From Halosimplex amylolyticum (GTDB lineage Archaea; Halobacteriota; Halobacteria; Halobacteriales; Haloarculaceae), in NCBI RefSeq assembly GCF_051414035.1, contig NZ_JBLKNW010000006.1:211718-275717 (forward strand): a stretch of DNA of 64,000 bases, read 5' to 3'. Below the pieces are notes generated by a model. It was not told the origin of the DNA and made no database searches. It was given only the letters and a program-made list of their open reading frames with translations. Within the stretch, counting starts at the first letter, position 1. Each line of letters begins with the position of its first letter. Of the stretch, positions 1-7,219 are shown in pieces. The position numbers and the translations under genes are program-made.

Positions 1-751
1 ACGTCGTGCCCGATTCGAGGTCGGCACTGTCGAAGACGATGGAACTGCTCTCGCCCGTGCTACCGTCGAGGACGATCTCTCCGGTCTCGACGTTGCGGAG
101 CAGGATCGGCGTGTCTGCAGATTCCGCGTTGAAGCGGACGTTCTGACCCTGGTAGACGCGCTGGGCGCTACTTCGGGAGTTGTGAGAACTGGCATCGCTC
201 TGGTCGAGCTCGCCGGACGCCGTCTCGACCGTGATGTTGCCGATCGTGGCGTTCGCGATGTAGTTGCTCTTGTCCGTGTTACCGAGCGGACCGTCGAAGC
301 TGGCAATCTCGCTGTTGTTGCCAACGTTGACCACGACCTCGTCGGCCGGGCTCAGGTCGCCCCAAGTGTTGTCACCCTCGAGGGTAACGACGGTGTCGTC
401 AGTGTTGATGTCGTGCGTGACATCGGCACTGTCTAACTGCTCGTCGACCTCGTCGCGGGTGGAGGCGTTGTACTCCGTGAAGTCGTCAGTCCCAGCCTGG
501 CGGACGTAGACGGTGAAGTCGTTCTCGTCAAGTGCGGTCGCACCGGCGGAACTGGACTTCCTCACGCTCTGGTTGAATTCGATACGAATATCACCGTTGT
601 CGCTGCCTTCGTCCTCGATGGCGGAGTTAACGCCAGGAGCGTTGGCAACGGCAGCGGCTGTTCCTGTGAGTGCGACGGTGCCCGCGAATACGGACACGAC
701 CATCAGCACCGTCAGGAACAAACTGCGAAGTTTGTCGTTGGTTCCTGTCAT
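1..751 (-). CDS. S-layer (cell surface) glycoprotein, N-terminal part
   Basis: The gene starts at 751 and runs off the window edge, so about 250 N-terminal residues are visible. A hydrophobic signal peptide (residues about 8-34, ending TGTAAA) is followed by an acidic secreted domain. It is rich in Asp, Thr and Ser and has N-glycosylation sequons such as NQS, NAS, NNS and NAT. Near residue 200 comes a VYQGQNVRFNAES segment followed by LLRNVETGEIV, which resembles the conserved N-terminal module of haloarchaeal surface glycoproteins. The protein would form the two-dimensional crystalline cell wall outside the membrane. The C-terminal Thr-rich stalk and PGF-CTERM anchor would lie outside the window. 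The family call rests on signal, composition and module; a paralogous surface glycoprotein is possible. Confidence 0.8.
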   Translation of the reverse strand, partial: MTGTNDKLRSLFLTVLMVVSVFAGTVALTGTAAAVANAPGVNSAIEDEGSDNGDIRIEFNQSVRKSSSAGATALDENDFTVYVRQAGTDDFTEYNASTRDEVDEQLDSADVTHDINTDDTVVTLEGDNTWGDLSPADEVVVNVGNNSEIASFDGPLGNTDKSNYIANATIGNITVETASGELDQSDASSHNSRSSAQRVYQGQNVRFNAESADTPILLRNVETGEIVLDGSTGESSSIVFDSADLESGTT

Positions 752-893
752 AGTTTGTTTGAACTTCTGTCAGCGGCCACAGCAACTTTCCTACCACGCG
801 GACACGCGACCGGTAGTCGGCCGCGCCGAACCAGCAGTGGTGTACTCGATACTGCAGCCATGGGTAGGGGTACGGTATGAACGAGCGTCGGAT

Positions 894-904
894 GTTATAA
901 ATGC
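894..904 (-). promoter_or_regulatory. Probable TATA box of the S-layer gene
   Basis: On the minus strand this reads GCATTTATAAC, a good archaeal TATA element. It lies about 145 bases upstream of the start codon at 751. Transcription would begin near 870, giving an mRNA leader of roughly 120 nt. That is unusual here, where most genes look leaderless. The assignment is by sequence only. Confidence 0.5.
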
Positions 905-1186
905 TTTGTGGTCACGGCACCGGGAGGAACGGGCGTCTCGCCCCGCAAATCGGCCCGTAGAACGCGTATGTGACACATTCACGTGCACCCAGAGATGTGT
1001 CAGACGCCTGTCCCACAGGGGGATGACGGGCAGGGGTATTAAGTACCGAGATCGCCCCGTAAGTAGGGCTTACCGGATGGATATGGTGTCTGTCGACGAG
1101 TCAACCGGAGTCGCCGATGGGGACTCCCTTTCCGACCCGGCCCCGTTTTTCCACTCGGGTCGTTCGCGGCGGGGAACCGAGCCGGT

Positions 1187-1228
1187 CTACGACGTGACGA
1201 TCTCGACTTCGTGTCCGTCGGGGTCCTT
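1187..1228 (-). repeat. Exact 42-bp copy of the glyoxalase 3' end
   Basis: These 42 bases are identical and in the same orientation to 1340-1381, the last 13 codons plus stop of the glyoxalase gene. The copy starts 153 bases further downstream and has no gene body attached. It therefore looks like a duplication scar. Confidence 0.85.
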
Positions 1229-1237
1229 CCCGACCAC

Positions 1238-1328
1238 CTTTTTCCACTCGGGGTCGCTCGCTGTGCTCGCGACCCACTCGTGCAAAAAGATGGGGCAAAA
1301 AGGCGGCCGCTCACTTCGTTCGCGGCCG
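1238..1328 (+). repeat. Hairpin-rich repeat, diverged copy of the 57.4/63.8 kb element
   Basis: The stretch contains a CTTTTTCCACTCGG motif, a hairpin with arms 1251-1257 and 1269-1275 (GGGTCGC/GCGACCC), then AAAAAGATGG at 1284-1293, and a second hairpin with arms 1304-1310 and 1322-1328 (CGGCCGC/GCGGCCG). The order of CTTTTT-CAC motif, GGGTCGC hairpin and AAAAAGATGG is shared with the two larger repeats near 57.5 and 63.8 kb. Confidence 0.5.
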
Positions 1329-1339
1329 TTCAATCTCCC

Positions 1340-2092
1340 CTACGACGTGACGATCTCGACTTCGTGTCCGTCGGGGTCCTTGGTGAAGGCGTAGTTGTTG
1401 TCGCAGCTCTCGGGGTCGCGGTAGTCCTCCGCTTCGCGAGTCATCAGCGACTCCCAGCCCTCGTCCAGGTCGTCGACGCGAACGGCGAGGTGGCCCCAGG
1501 CGTCGCCCAGTTCGTACGTGCGCCCGTCGTAGTTGTACGTGAGTTCGACGGCCATCGCTTCGTCGGCGGCGTCCGCGGGTTCCATGAAGTAGTTCGCGAA
1601 CGTGTCGGCCTCCCAGCGGCCCGTGTGCTCGTACTCGAACTTCCGGGTCCACCACCCGAGGTGCTCGTCGGCGTCCTCGACGCGGACCATCGTGTGGTCG
1701 ATGCTCCAGCGGGCACCGAAGTCGCGCTCGACGATCTCGATCTCGTGGCCGTCCGGGTCCTTGACGAACGCGTACCCGGGGTTGTCCTCGGGCCGGCGAT
1801 AGTCCTCGACGCCTGCGTCCATCAGTTCGTAGTAGGCGTCGTGGACGTCCTCGACGCGGACGGCGATGTGGCCCCAGCCGTCGCCCATCGTGTACGACCG
1901 GCCGTCGTGATTGTACGTGAGTTCGAGCAGCGCGCCGTCGTCGTGGACGTCTTCCGGACCGAGGAAGACGTTGGTGAAGGTGTCGGCCTCCCAGCGGCCC
2001 TTCTCCTCGTAGCCGAGGTGCGTCTGGTACCACTCGAGCGACTCGTCGAGGTCTTCGACCCGCATCATTACGTGGTCAAGCGTTCCGTCCAT
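1340..2092 (-). CDS. Two-domain glyoxalase / VOC family protein
   Basis: This 250-residue protein has two tandem vicinal-oxygen-chelate domains (about residues 4-122 and 130-250) that are clearly duplicates of one another. Each keeps a glyoxalase I-type metal set: H7, E57, H75 and E119 in the first, and H133, E183, H201 and E246 in the second. The likely role is methylglyoxal or other aldehyde detoxification. Haloarchaea generally use gamma-glutamylcysteine rather than glutathione, so the thiol partner is uncertain. The ATG at 2092 was chosen because an upstream in-frame extension would run into the next gene and lacks domain homology. The final 13 codons and stop are duplicated exactly downstream. 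Confidence 0.85.
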   Translation of the reverse strand: MDGTLDHVMMRVEDLDESLEWYQTHLGYEEKGRWEADTFTNVFLGPEDVHDDGALLELTYNHDGRSYTMGDGWGHIAVRVEDVHDAYYELMDAGVEDYRRPEDNPGYAFVKDPDGHEIEIVERDFGARWSIDHTMVRVEDADEHLGWWTRKFEYEHTGRWEADTFANYFMEPADAADEAMAVELTYNYDGRTYELGDAWGHLAVRVDDLDEGWESLMTREAEDYRDPESCDNNYAFTKDPDGHEVEIVTS

Positions 2093-2139
2093 GTCCGAAT
2101 TCTGGGTAGCCAGTTCGAAAAGGATACCGAACCCGGAAC

Positions 2140-2577
2140 TCAGGGCCGGCTCGTCCACGCCGCCAGCGCGAGAAAGGCGGACCCAAGGGGGATGGCGAAG
2201 ACGCCGGCGCGGGCCGAGGAGAAGCCGATCGCGGCGTAGCACACGTCGAACGCCGCCAGGGCGAACAGCCCGGCGGTCACGCGCCGGTCTTCGCGGTCGA
2301 CGCGTGCCAGTGTCGCGCTCACCACACCGGTGCCGTAGAGCAGCGTCGCGATCGGCCAGGCGAGCAGCGCCCGAGGGATGTCGCGCGTGTACACGAAGAC
2401 GTAGTGGTAGACGGACGTCACCGAGAGGGTCTCGGGCGCGACGAGCGCGACGGAGAAGGTCAGACTGACGCCGCCCTCGTAGGGCACGACCAGCCAGGGA
2501 ACGAGCCCGGCGGCGAGAACGGCGAGGACTCGCGGTGACGCGGCTTCGGTCGGCCAGGCACCGAACCGTCGACTCAT
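2140..2577 (-). CDS. Small haloarchaeal integral membrane protein
   Basis: This 145-residue protein has four or five predicted membrane segments (around residues 14-34, 38-55, 70-90, 102-120 and 123-141) and no catalytic motif that I recognise. It resembles the conserved haloarchaeal membrane family annotated as TIGR04206, but I hold that name with modest confidence. The start overlaps the stop of the DRG GTPase gene by an ATGA (2574-2577), so the two are cotranscribed and translationally coupled. The function is unknown. Confidence 0.65.
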   Translation of the reverse strand: MSRRFGAWPTEAASPRVLAVLAAGLVPWLVVPYEGGVSLTFSVALVAPETLSVTSVYHYVFVYTRDIPRALLAWPIATLLYGTGVVSATLARVDREDRRVTAGLFALAAFDVCYAAIGFSSARAGVFAIPLGSAFLALAAWTSRP

Positions 2578-3683
2578 CGCGTTGTCAGGATTCGGAGCAC
2601 GTCTTCGTCGGCGAGTTCGTGGTCCATCCCGACCTGCTGCTCGTCGTGTTTCGCGCTCGGGCCGGAGACGCGGGCGAACCGGAAGCGCTCCTCGAACTCG
2701 CCGCCGAGTTTCTCGCAAGCGTCCTCGATAGTGTCGCCCTCGCGCAGGACGAGCGGTTCGTCGTAGTCGACCCCGCGCCCGGGCTTGTCCATGTAGATCC
2801 GGATGAGCCCCAGTTCCTCCCAGATCGCTTCCTTGAGCGCGTCGAGGCCCTTCTCTTCCTGGGCGCTGATGAAGATGGTCTCCTCGGGGTCGATGTCGTG
2901 TTCGCGCAGTTGCTCGTGGACGGTGTCGAGGTAGTCGGGTTCGATGAGGTCGGCCTTGTTGACGGTGACCAGCGAGGGGAGGTACTCGCGGTTGTCGAGC
3001 ACGCCGTCGAGGAGGCGGTCGATGTCGACCTGCTCGCCGATGTTCACGTCGGCGTTGACGTATCCGCGCTCGCGCAGGACGCTCTTGATCGTCTCCTCTT
3101 CGAGGTCGAGATCGGCGCTCGCGGTGACGTTGATCCCGTCTTTGTGTTTCTTCCGGACGGTGACGCGCGGCGGTTCGGTGTCGATGCGAACCTTGTTGTT
3201 GTACAGCTCTTCGGACAGGCGCGCGTACTGGTCGATCTCGAAGACCGAGAGGACGAAGACGACCAGATCTGCCGTGCGGACGACCGAGAGGACGGCCTGC
3301 CCGTCGCCGCGCCCCTCCGCGGCGCCCTCGATGAGGCCGGGCACGTCGAGCATCTGGATGTTCGCGCCGTTGTACTGCAACATGCCGGGGTTGACGTCGA
3401 GCGTCGTGAACTCGTAGGAGCCGACCTCGCTCTCGGCGTTGGTGAGGGCGTTCAGGAGCGTGGACTTGCCGACGCTGGGGAAACCGACCAGCGCGACGGT
3501 CGCGTCGCCGGTCTTCTCGACGGCGTACCCCGACCCGCCGCCGGCCGAAGACTGGTTCTCCAGTTTCTCCTTTTTCTCCGCGAGCTTCGCTTTCAGTCGA
3601 CCGATGTGGCTCTCGGTGGACTTGTTGTAGGGCGTGGTCGCGATCTCCTCCTCGATCTCGCGGATCTCCTCTTCGAGCCCCAT
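2574..3683 (-). CDS. DRG-type (Obg/HflX superfamily) GTPase
   Basis: This 369-residue cytoplasmic GTPase is full length for archaeal DRG. It has an N-terminal basic/acidic coiled helix (residues 1-45), G1 GFPSVGKS (67-74), G3 DVPG (113-116) and G4 NKAD (242-245). A C-terminal TGS domain (about 295-369, starting near IYMDKPGRG) follows. DRG proteins bind ribosomes and RNA and act in translation under stress, with K+-stimulated GTPase activity. The start at MGLEEEI matches the family; the longer upstream frame is low-complexity and unlike the family. It is coupled to the small membrane protein gene downstream. Confidence 0.93.
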   Translation of the reverse strand: MGLEEEIREIEEEIATTPYNKSTESHIGRLKAKLAEKKEKLENQSSAGGGSGYAVEKTGDATVALVGFPSVGKSTLLNALTNAESEVGSYEFTTLDVNPGMLQYNGANIQMLDVPGLIEGAAEGRGDGQAVLSVVRTADLVVFVLSVFEIDQYARLSEELYNNKVRIDTEPPRVTVRKKHKDGINVTASADLDLEEETIKSVLRERGYVNADVNIGEQVDIDRLLDGVLDNREYLPSLVTVNKADLIEPDYLDTVHEQLREHDIDPEETIFISAQEEKGLDALKEAIWEELGLIRIYMDKPGRGVDYDEPLVLREGDTIEDACEKLGGEFEERFRFARVSGPSAKHDEQQVGMDHELADEDVLRILTTR

Positions 3684-3870
3684 TAGGAGTGAGTCGGCAA
3701 GCGGTACCGAAAAAGGTGTTCTTCCGGAGCGGACGCGGTCCCCTCGGTACCGCGGTCGCGTCTCCGTCCTCGTCGCGGTCGCATAGCCGGTCGTGTCCGC
3801 GAGAACTAATTTCGCGCGCGGATGAATCACTTCGACAAACTAATACGACGAGAGCCGAACAGGATCGATC

Positions 3871-4071
3871 ATGCCTGACCCGACGCGACTCCGTGACAGC
3901 ACGGAGATCCTCCTGCCGGCGGGTGCAGTCGACGGACTGCAGGACGACCTGGAACGGCGGTTCACGCTGACGATCCGGGAGGAGGAGTGTCGGGTGCGTA
4001 TCATCGGGAGCCCTGTCGAGATCAAGGGCGCGAGCGACTTCCTGGCGCGCAACGGGATCTCCGTCGCCTGA
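3871..4071 (+). CDS. Conserved 66-residue haloarchaeal protein (VNG_1110C-like)
   Basis: This short acidic/basic protein begins MPDPTRLRDSTEILLPAG and contains the segment RVRIIGSPVEIKGASDFLARNGI. It looks like the small family named after Halobacterium VNG_1110C. The RVRIIGSPVEIKG stretch has a beta-turn-helix character that could be a mini KH-like or nucleic-acid-binding fold, but this is speculation. A TATA-like stretch lies near 3838-3848, about 27 bases upstream, consistent with a nearly leaderless transcript. It is convergent with the TrmB-type gene. Confidence 0.75.
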   Translation: MPDPTRLRDSTEILLPAGAVDGLQDDLERRFTLTIREEECRVRIIGSPVEIKGASDFLARNGISVA

Positions 4072-4137
4072 TCGGTCTGTCGAACGATCGTTTTTCGTGT
4101 CGATACGGCCGTTGCGGACGACACCGGATCGGGTCGG

Positions 4138-4989
4138 CTACGCCGAACCGTCGGCCGTCGATCCGTCAGTTACCAAACCGGACCGGATAGCGCTCGCGAG
4201 GAGCGGTCGCATCAGCCCGACCAGCGGCGCGCGCTCGTCGTCCGTCCAGACGGCGCTGTGTCGATCGACGCCCGGCAGGTCGGTCTCGAGGTCGGAACTG
4301 ACGAGCAACTGACTCCCGTCGGCCATGAGGATCGAACTGATCTCGCCCGGGCGGATCGGGTGGTCCTCCCACCACGTCCACGTCTCGACGACGGTCGCCC
4401 CGGGCGCGACGTCGGCGACGGTCTCCCTGATCGCCCGGCTCGGGGAACCAACGGTGACCGCCACGCCGCGGTCGTCGGCGGCCGACAGCGACGCGCGCAG
4501 TTCGTCGGTCAGCAGGCTCTCGACGGCGACGACGACCAGGAGTTCGTCGGTCGCGTCGTCCGCGAGCCCTGCCAGGCGGTCGCTGACCGCGTCGTTCCCC
4601 TCGACGACCCAGACGCCCGCCCGCTCGTCGCGCGGTTCCGGCGACCGCAACCGCGGGAGCAGTCCTTCGAGTCGGTCGAGTCGCTCGCCGTACTCCCGGC
4701 GGACGGTCTCGACCGCGTCGCGCGGCTCGGGTGCGCGGAACTGCCGCGGTTTGGAGTCCTGGACGTCGGCGAGGCCGCGCTCTTGCAGTGACTCGACGCT
4801 GTCGTAGACGCGCGGGCGCGGTACGTCGGCCACTTCGGCGAGCTCCCGGGCGGTACCGTGGCGGATGCGCGTCAGGGCGACGAAACACTTCGCCTCGTAG
4901 GTCGTCAACCCGAACGTCTCCAGTAGCGACGTCGTCTCGGCGACGATGTCGTCTCCGTCGGGGCCGGCGGCGGACTCGTCGTTTGACAT
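4138..4989 (-). CDS. TrmB-family transcriptional regulator
   Basis: The 283 residues begin with a winged helix-turn-helix (about 15-85) carrying the TrmB signature LTTYEAKCFVALTRI and VPRPRVYDSVESLQERGL. A C-terminal PLD-like TrmB effector domain follows (about 110-275). TrmB proteins usually sense sugars and repress or activate transport and metabolic genes. Two ATGs are possible, at 5016 and 4989. A TATA-like CGTTATG centred near 5033 places transcription start near 5007, so the shorter start at 4989 is preferred. The gene sits alone between TFB and the VNG_1110C-like gene, so its regulon is not evident. It resembles the second TrmB gene at 25.3 kb. Confidence 0.85.
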   Translation of the reverse strand: MSNDESAAGPDGDDIVAETTSLLETFGLTTYEAKCFVALTRIRHGTARELAEVADVPRPRVYDSVESLQERGLADVQDSKPRQFRAPEPRDAVETVRREYGERLDRLEGLLPRLRSPEPRDERAGVWVVEGNDAVSDRLAGLADDATDELLVVVAVESLLTDELRASLSAADDRGVAVTVGSPSRAIRETVADVAPGATVVETWTWWEDHPIRPGEISSILMADGSQLLVSSDLETDLPGVDRHSAVWTDDERAPLVGLMRPLLASAIRSGLVTDGSTADGSA

Positions 4990-5141
4990 AGATTCGGGGG
5001 GTCTCTCAGCGGACATTGAACCGACGGTGGCATAACGGTGGTCGTTGACGCCGGTCGACTACGTGGCGGCGCGAACGATCGATTCGAGCGGTATGGACAG
5101 CGACGGGGACGAGGGCGTCGGCTGGCCACACGGGGACCACC

Positions 5142-6140
5142 TCAGACGACCTGGTCGTCGGCGTCGAGGAGTTCGGTGTAGCGGTCGCGGATCGTCACGG
5201 CGGAGACGTCCGCGGCGTCGGCGACCTGATGCTGGGTCACGTCGACGTTCGTCAGCCGGCCCGCCGCGTAGATGGCCGCGGCGGCGAGGCCGACCGGGTT
5301 CTTGCCGGAGTGGACCGCCTCGCGCTTGCCGGCGGCGAGCAGTTCGACGGCGCGCTGTTCGGTCTCGTCCGGGAGACCCAGGTCCGAGACGAGGCGAGGC
5401 ACGTACTGCTCGGGGTCCGTCGGTTCCATCGCGAGTTCGAGTTCGCGAGCGATGTACCGGTAGGCGCGCGCGAACTCCTTGCGTTCGACGCGACTGACCG
5501 TTTCGAACTCGTCGAGCGTGCGCGGGACGCCCGCTTGACGCGCGCCCGCGTAAAGAGAACCAGTAGCCATCGCTTCGATGGACCGACCGGGAACGAGTTC
5601 CGCGTCGAGTGCGCGTCGGTAGATGACGCTCGCCGTCTCGCGGGCGTCCTTGGGGACGCCGAGCGCCGACGCCATCCGGTCGATCTCGCCGAGGGCCTGC
5701 TTCAGGTTGCGGTCCTGTGCGCTCTGGGAACGGAACCGCTCGTCCCACGTACGCAGACGCGACATCTGTTCGCGCTTTTTGGCCGAGAGGGCCTGGCCGT
5801 TGGCGTCCTTGTTCTGCCAGTCGATGACCGAGGACAGCCCCTTGTCGTGGAGCATCCCCGTCGTCGGCGACCCGACCCGGCTCTTCTGGGCCTTGTCCCT
5901 GGCGTCGAACGACCGCCACTCCGGCCCGCGGTCGACGACGTCCTCTTCCAGGACCACGCCGCAGTCCCGACAGACCGTCTCCCCGCGCTTCTCGTCGGTG
6001 ATCCCCGCCGCGCCGCACTCTGGACACTCGTTCCGCTCGCGTTCGCCCCCGGTCTCGTCGCGTTCGGCTTCGGACTCCTCGCCCTCGCGTTCGGATGGCT
6101 GGACGTGACGGCCGGTGACTCGCTGGTTCGTACTTGTCAT
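5142..6140 (-). CDS. tfb: Transcription initiation factor TFB
   Basis: The 332-residue protein is the archaeal TFIIB homologue, which bridges TBP, the BRE and RNA polymerase. An N-terminal zinc ribbon has C39, C42, C57 and C60 (ECPECG and CRDCG), followed by the B-reader/linker (GPEWRSFD). Two cyclin repeats occupy about 125-215 and 225-325, and a C-terminal HTH includes VADAADVSAVTIRDRY. An unusually charged Glu/Arg-rich stretch (12-38) precedes the ribbon. The ATG at 6140 is preferred over an in-frame GTG at 6170. Haloarchaea carry several TFB paralogues; which one this is cannot be told here. Confidence 0.95.
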   Translation of the reverse strand: MTSTNQRVTGRHVQPSEREGEESEAERDETGGERERNECPECGAAGITDEKRGETVCRDCGVVLEEDVVDRGPEWRSFDARDKAQKSRVGSPTTGMLHDKGLSSVIDWQNKDANGQALSAKKREQMSRLRTWDERFRSQSAQDRNLKQALGEIDRMASALGVPKDARETASVIYRRALDAELVPGRSIEAMATGSLYAGARQAGVPRTLDEFETVSRVERKEFARAYRYIARELELAMEPTDPEQYVPRLVSDLGLPDETEQRAVELLAAGKREAVHSGKNPVGLAAAAIYAAGRLTNVDVTQHQVADAADVSAVTIRDRYTELLDADDQVV

Positions 6141-6440
6141 TGTGGTCCCGGACCGGCGACGTTTGGCCACCGGCCCGCGTTCAGCACTCGCCTCTTTGTT
6201 CTGAGCACTGAAATAGGTACTGTCTAGTTGTTACGAGAGTAGTTACAGCACGCAATCGGCCTTCGTTCGACGCGGCGGCCCGGGTGTCGTCCGGGCGGCG
6301 GAACGGCCTCCAGCCGATATCACCGGCAGTACGTACGGCAGGGACGACGGGACAATGGGCGTGATACCCACATGTGTGGGTGTGCCACGGAGCGTCCGGG
6401 AAAAGCAATTCTTAAACCCGCCCCGACGGTTTCCACGTGT
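6141..6440. other. Divergent tfb / rpl11 promoter region
   Basis: No gene is seen in these 300 bases. An AT-richer patch at 6205-6245 (CTATTTCAG on the minus strand) probably holds the tfb promoter. TTCTTAAACCC at about 6409-6419 is the likely rpl11 TATA element, about 28 bases before its ATG. A short palindrome at 6368-6381 lies just upstream of it. Confidence 0.5.
6368..6381. promoter_or_regulatory. Palindrome upstream of rpl11 (possible operator)
   Basis: CCCACA-TG-TGTGGG is a perfect 6-bp inverted repeat with a 2-bp centre. It is placed about 30 bases upstream of the probable rpl11 TATA element, where an activator would bind. It occurs in a region with no other gene. Function is inferred from position only. 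Confidence 0.35.
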
Positions 6441-6929
6441 ATGGCTGGAACTATCGAAGTGCTCGTCCCCGGCGGGCAGGCCAACCCGGGCCCGCCCCTC
6501 GGACCGGAACTCGGTCCGACTCCCGTGGACGTGCAGGCAGTCGTCCAGGAGATCAACGACCAGACCGAAGCGTTCGACGGCACCGAAGTCCCCGTCACGG
6601 TCGACTACGAGGACGACGGTTCGTTCTCGATCGAGGTCGGCGTCCCGCCGACGGCCGAGCTCATCAAAGACGAGGCCGGTTTCGAGACGGGTAGCGGCGA
6701 ACCCCAGGAGACCTTCGTCGCAGACCTCTCGGCCGAACAGGTCAAGCAGATCGCCGAGCAGAAACACCCGGACCTGCTCGCCTACGACCTGAAGAACGCC
6801 GCGAAGGAAGTCGTCGGGACCTGCACCTCGCTGGGCGTCACCATCGAGGGCAACAACCCCCGCGAGTTCAAAGAGCGGATCGACGAGGGCGAGTACGACG
6901 ACGTCTTTGCGGACGAGGCCGCTGCGTAA
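6441..6929 (+). CDS. rpl11: Large ribosomal subunit protein uL11
   Basis: The 162-residue protein starts MAGTIEVLVPGGQANPGPPLGPELGP, the universally conserved uL11 N-terminal domain. Its C-terminal domain (about 75-145) contains the 23S-binding segment KNAAKEVVGTCTSLGVTIEG. It organises the GTPase-associated centre with the P0/L12 stalk. The 300-base promoter region before it and the 290-base gap after it suggest its own transcript, separate from rpl1-rpl10-rpl12, as described for Halobacterium. The acidic tail DDVFADEAAA is haloarchaeal in style; a very similar peptide is encoded out of frame just downstream (6977-7006). Confidence 0.97.
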   Translation: MAGTIEVLVPGGQANPGPPLGPELGPTPVDVQAVVQEINDQTEAFDGTEVPVTVDYEDDGSFSIEVGVPPTAELIKDEAGFETGSGEPQETFVADLSAEQVKQIAEQKHPDLLAYDLKNAAKEVVGTCTSLGVTIEGNNPREFKERIDEGEYDDVFADEAAA

Positions 6930-6951
6930 GCAGCGGGTGAGGACGCAAAGG

Positions 6952-7012
6952 CTCGTCAGACGAGTTTTGCGAGTCTGACGGTGTTTTTGCCGACGAAGCG
7001 GCCGCACAGGCC
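6952..7012 (+). repeat. Hairpins and an echo of the rpl11 tail
   Basis: An inverted repeat (GTCAGAC near 6956 with GTCTGAC near 6973) is followed by 6977-7006, which in another frame reads DGVFADEAAA. That nearly matches the rpl11 C terminus DDVFADEAAA encoded at 6897-6926. A second inverted repeat (GAAGCGGCC/GGCCGCTTC, 6995-7018) overlaps it. This may be a decayed partial duplication, or a hairpin element similar in design to the 57.4 kb repeat. Confidence 0.4.
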
Positions 7013-7155
7013 GCTTCGAGGCGAAGGCTCCCAAAACGAGCGGTTCGGTTTTCTTCGGCGGTTTTCGTCGGTCCGGAGCCGCGCCCGGGGCTGGCACGGA
7101 GTGACGGCCTTCGTTCGCTTCGACGGGTTTAAGTTTCGCATCGGCGTCCCCACAG

Positions 7156-7215
7156 GTGAGACAGGCTTTGCCTGTTTCACTGACCCGTAGGAGCCGTTGG
7201 CGTACTACGGAGGTG
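7156..7215 (+). promoter_or_regulatory. Structured leader of rpl1-rpl10-rpl12 (probable L1 autoregulatory site) with Shine-Dalgarno
   Basis: A near-perfect hairpin (7156-7180; arms GTGAGACAGGC and GCCTGTTTCAC, loop TTT, one G-U pair) is followed by a second stem, CCGTAG (7185-7190) with CTACGG (7205-7210). The second stem's 3' arm overlaps the strong Shine-Dalgarno GGAGGTG at 7209-7215. A TATA-like TTTAAG at about 7129-7134 would start the transcript near 7155. In Halobacterium the corresponding leader is reported to resemble the L1-binding site of 23S rRNA, so feedback by L1 is likely. Confidence 0.6.
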
Positions 7216-7219
7216 AACA

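Larger units (their letters stand above)
752..1339. other. Intergenic region between S-layer and glyoxalase genes
   Basis: No convincing gene is present. From left to right it holds the S-layer leader and promoter (752-904), a stretch with no recognised content, a short inverted repeat near 1060-1075, an exact copy of the 3' end of the neighbouring glyoxalase gene (1187-1228), and a hairpin-rich repeat (1238-1328). Confidence 0.6.
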
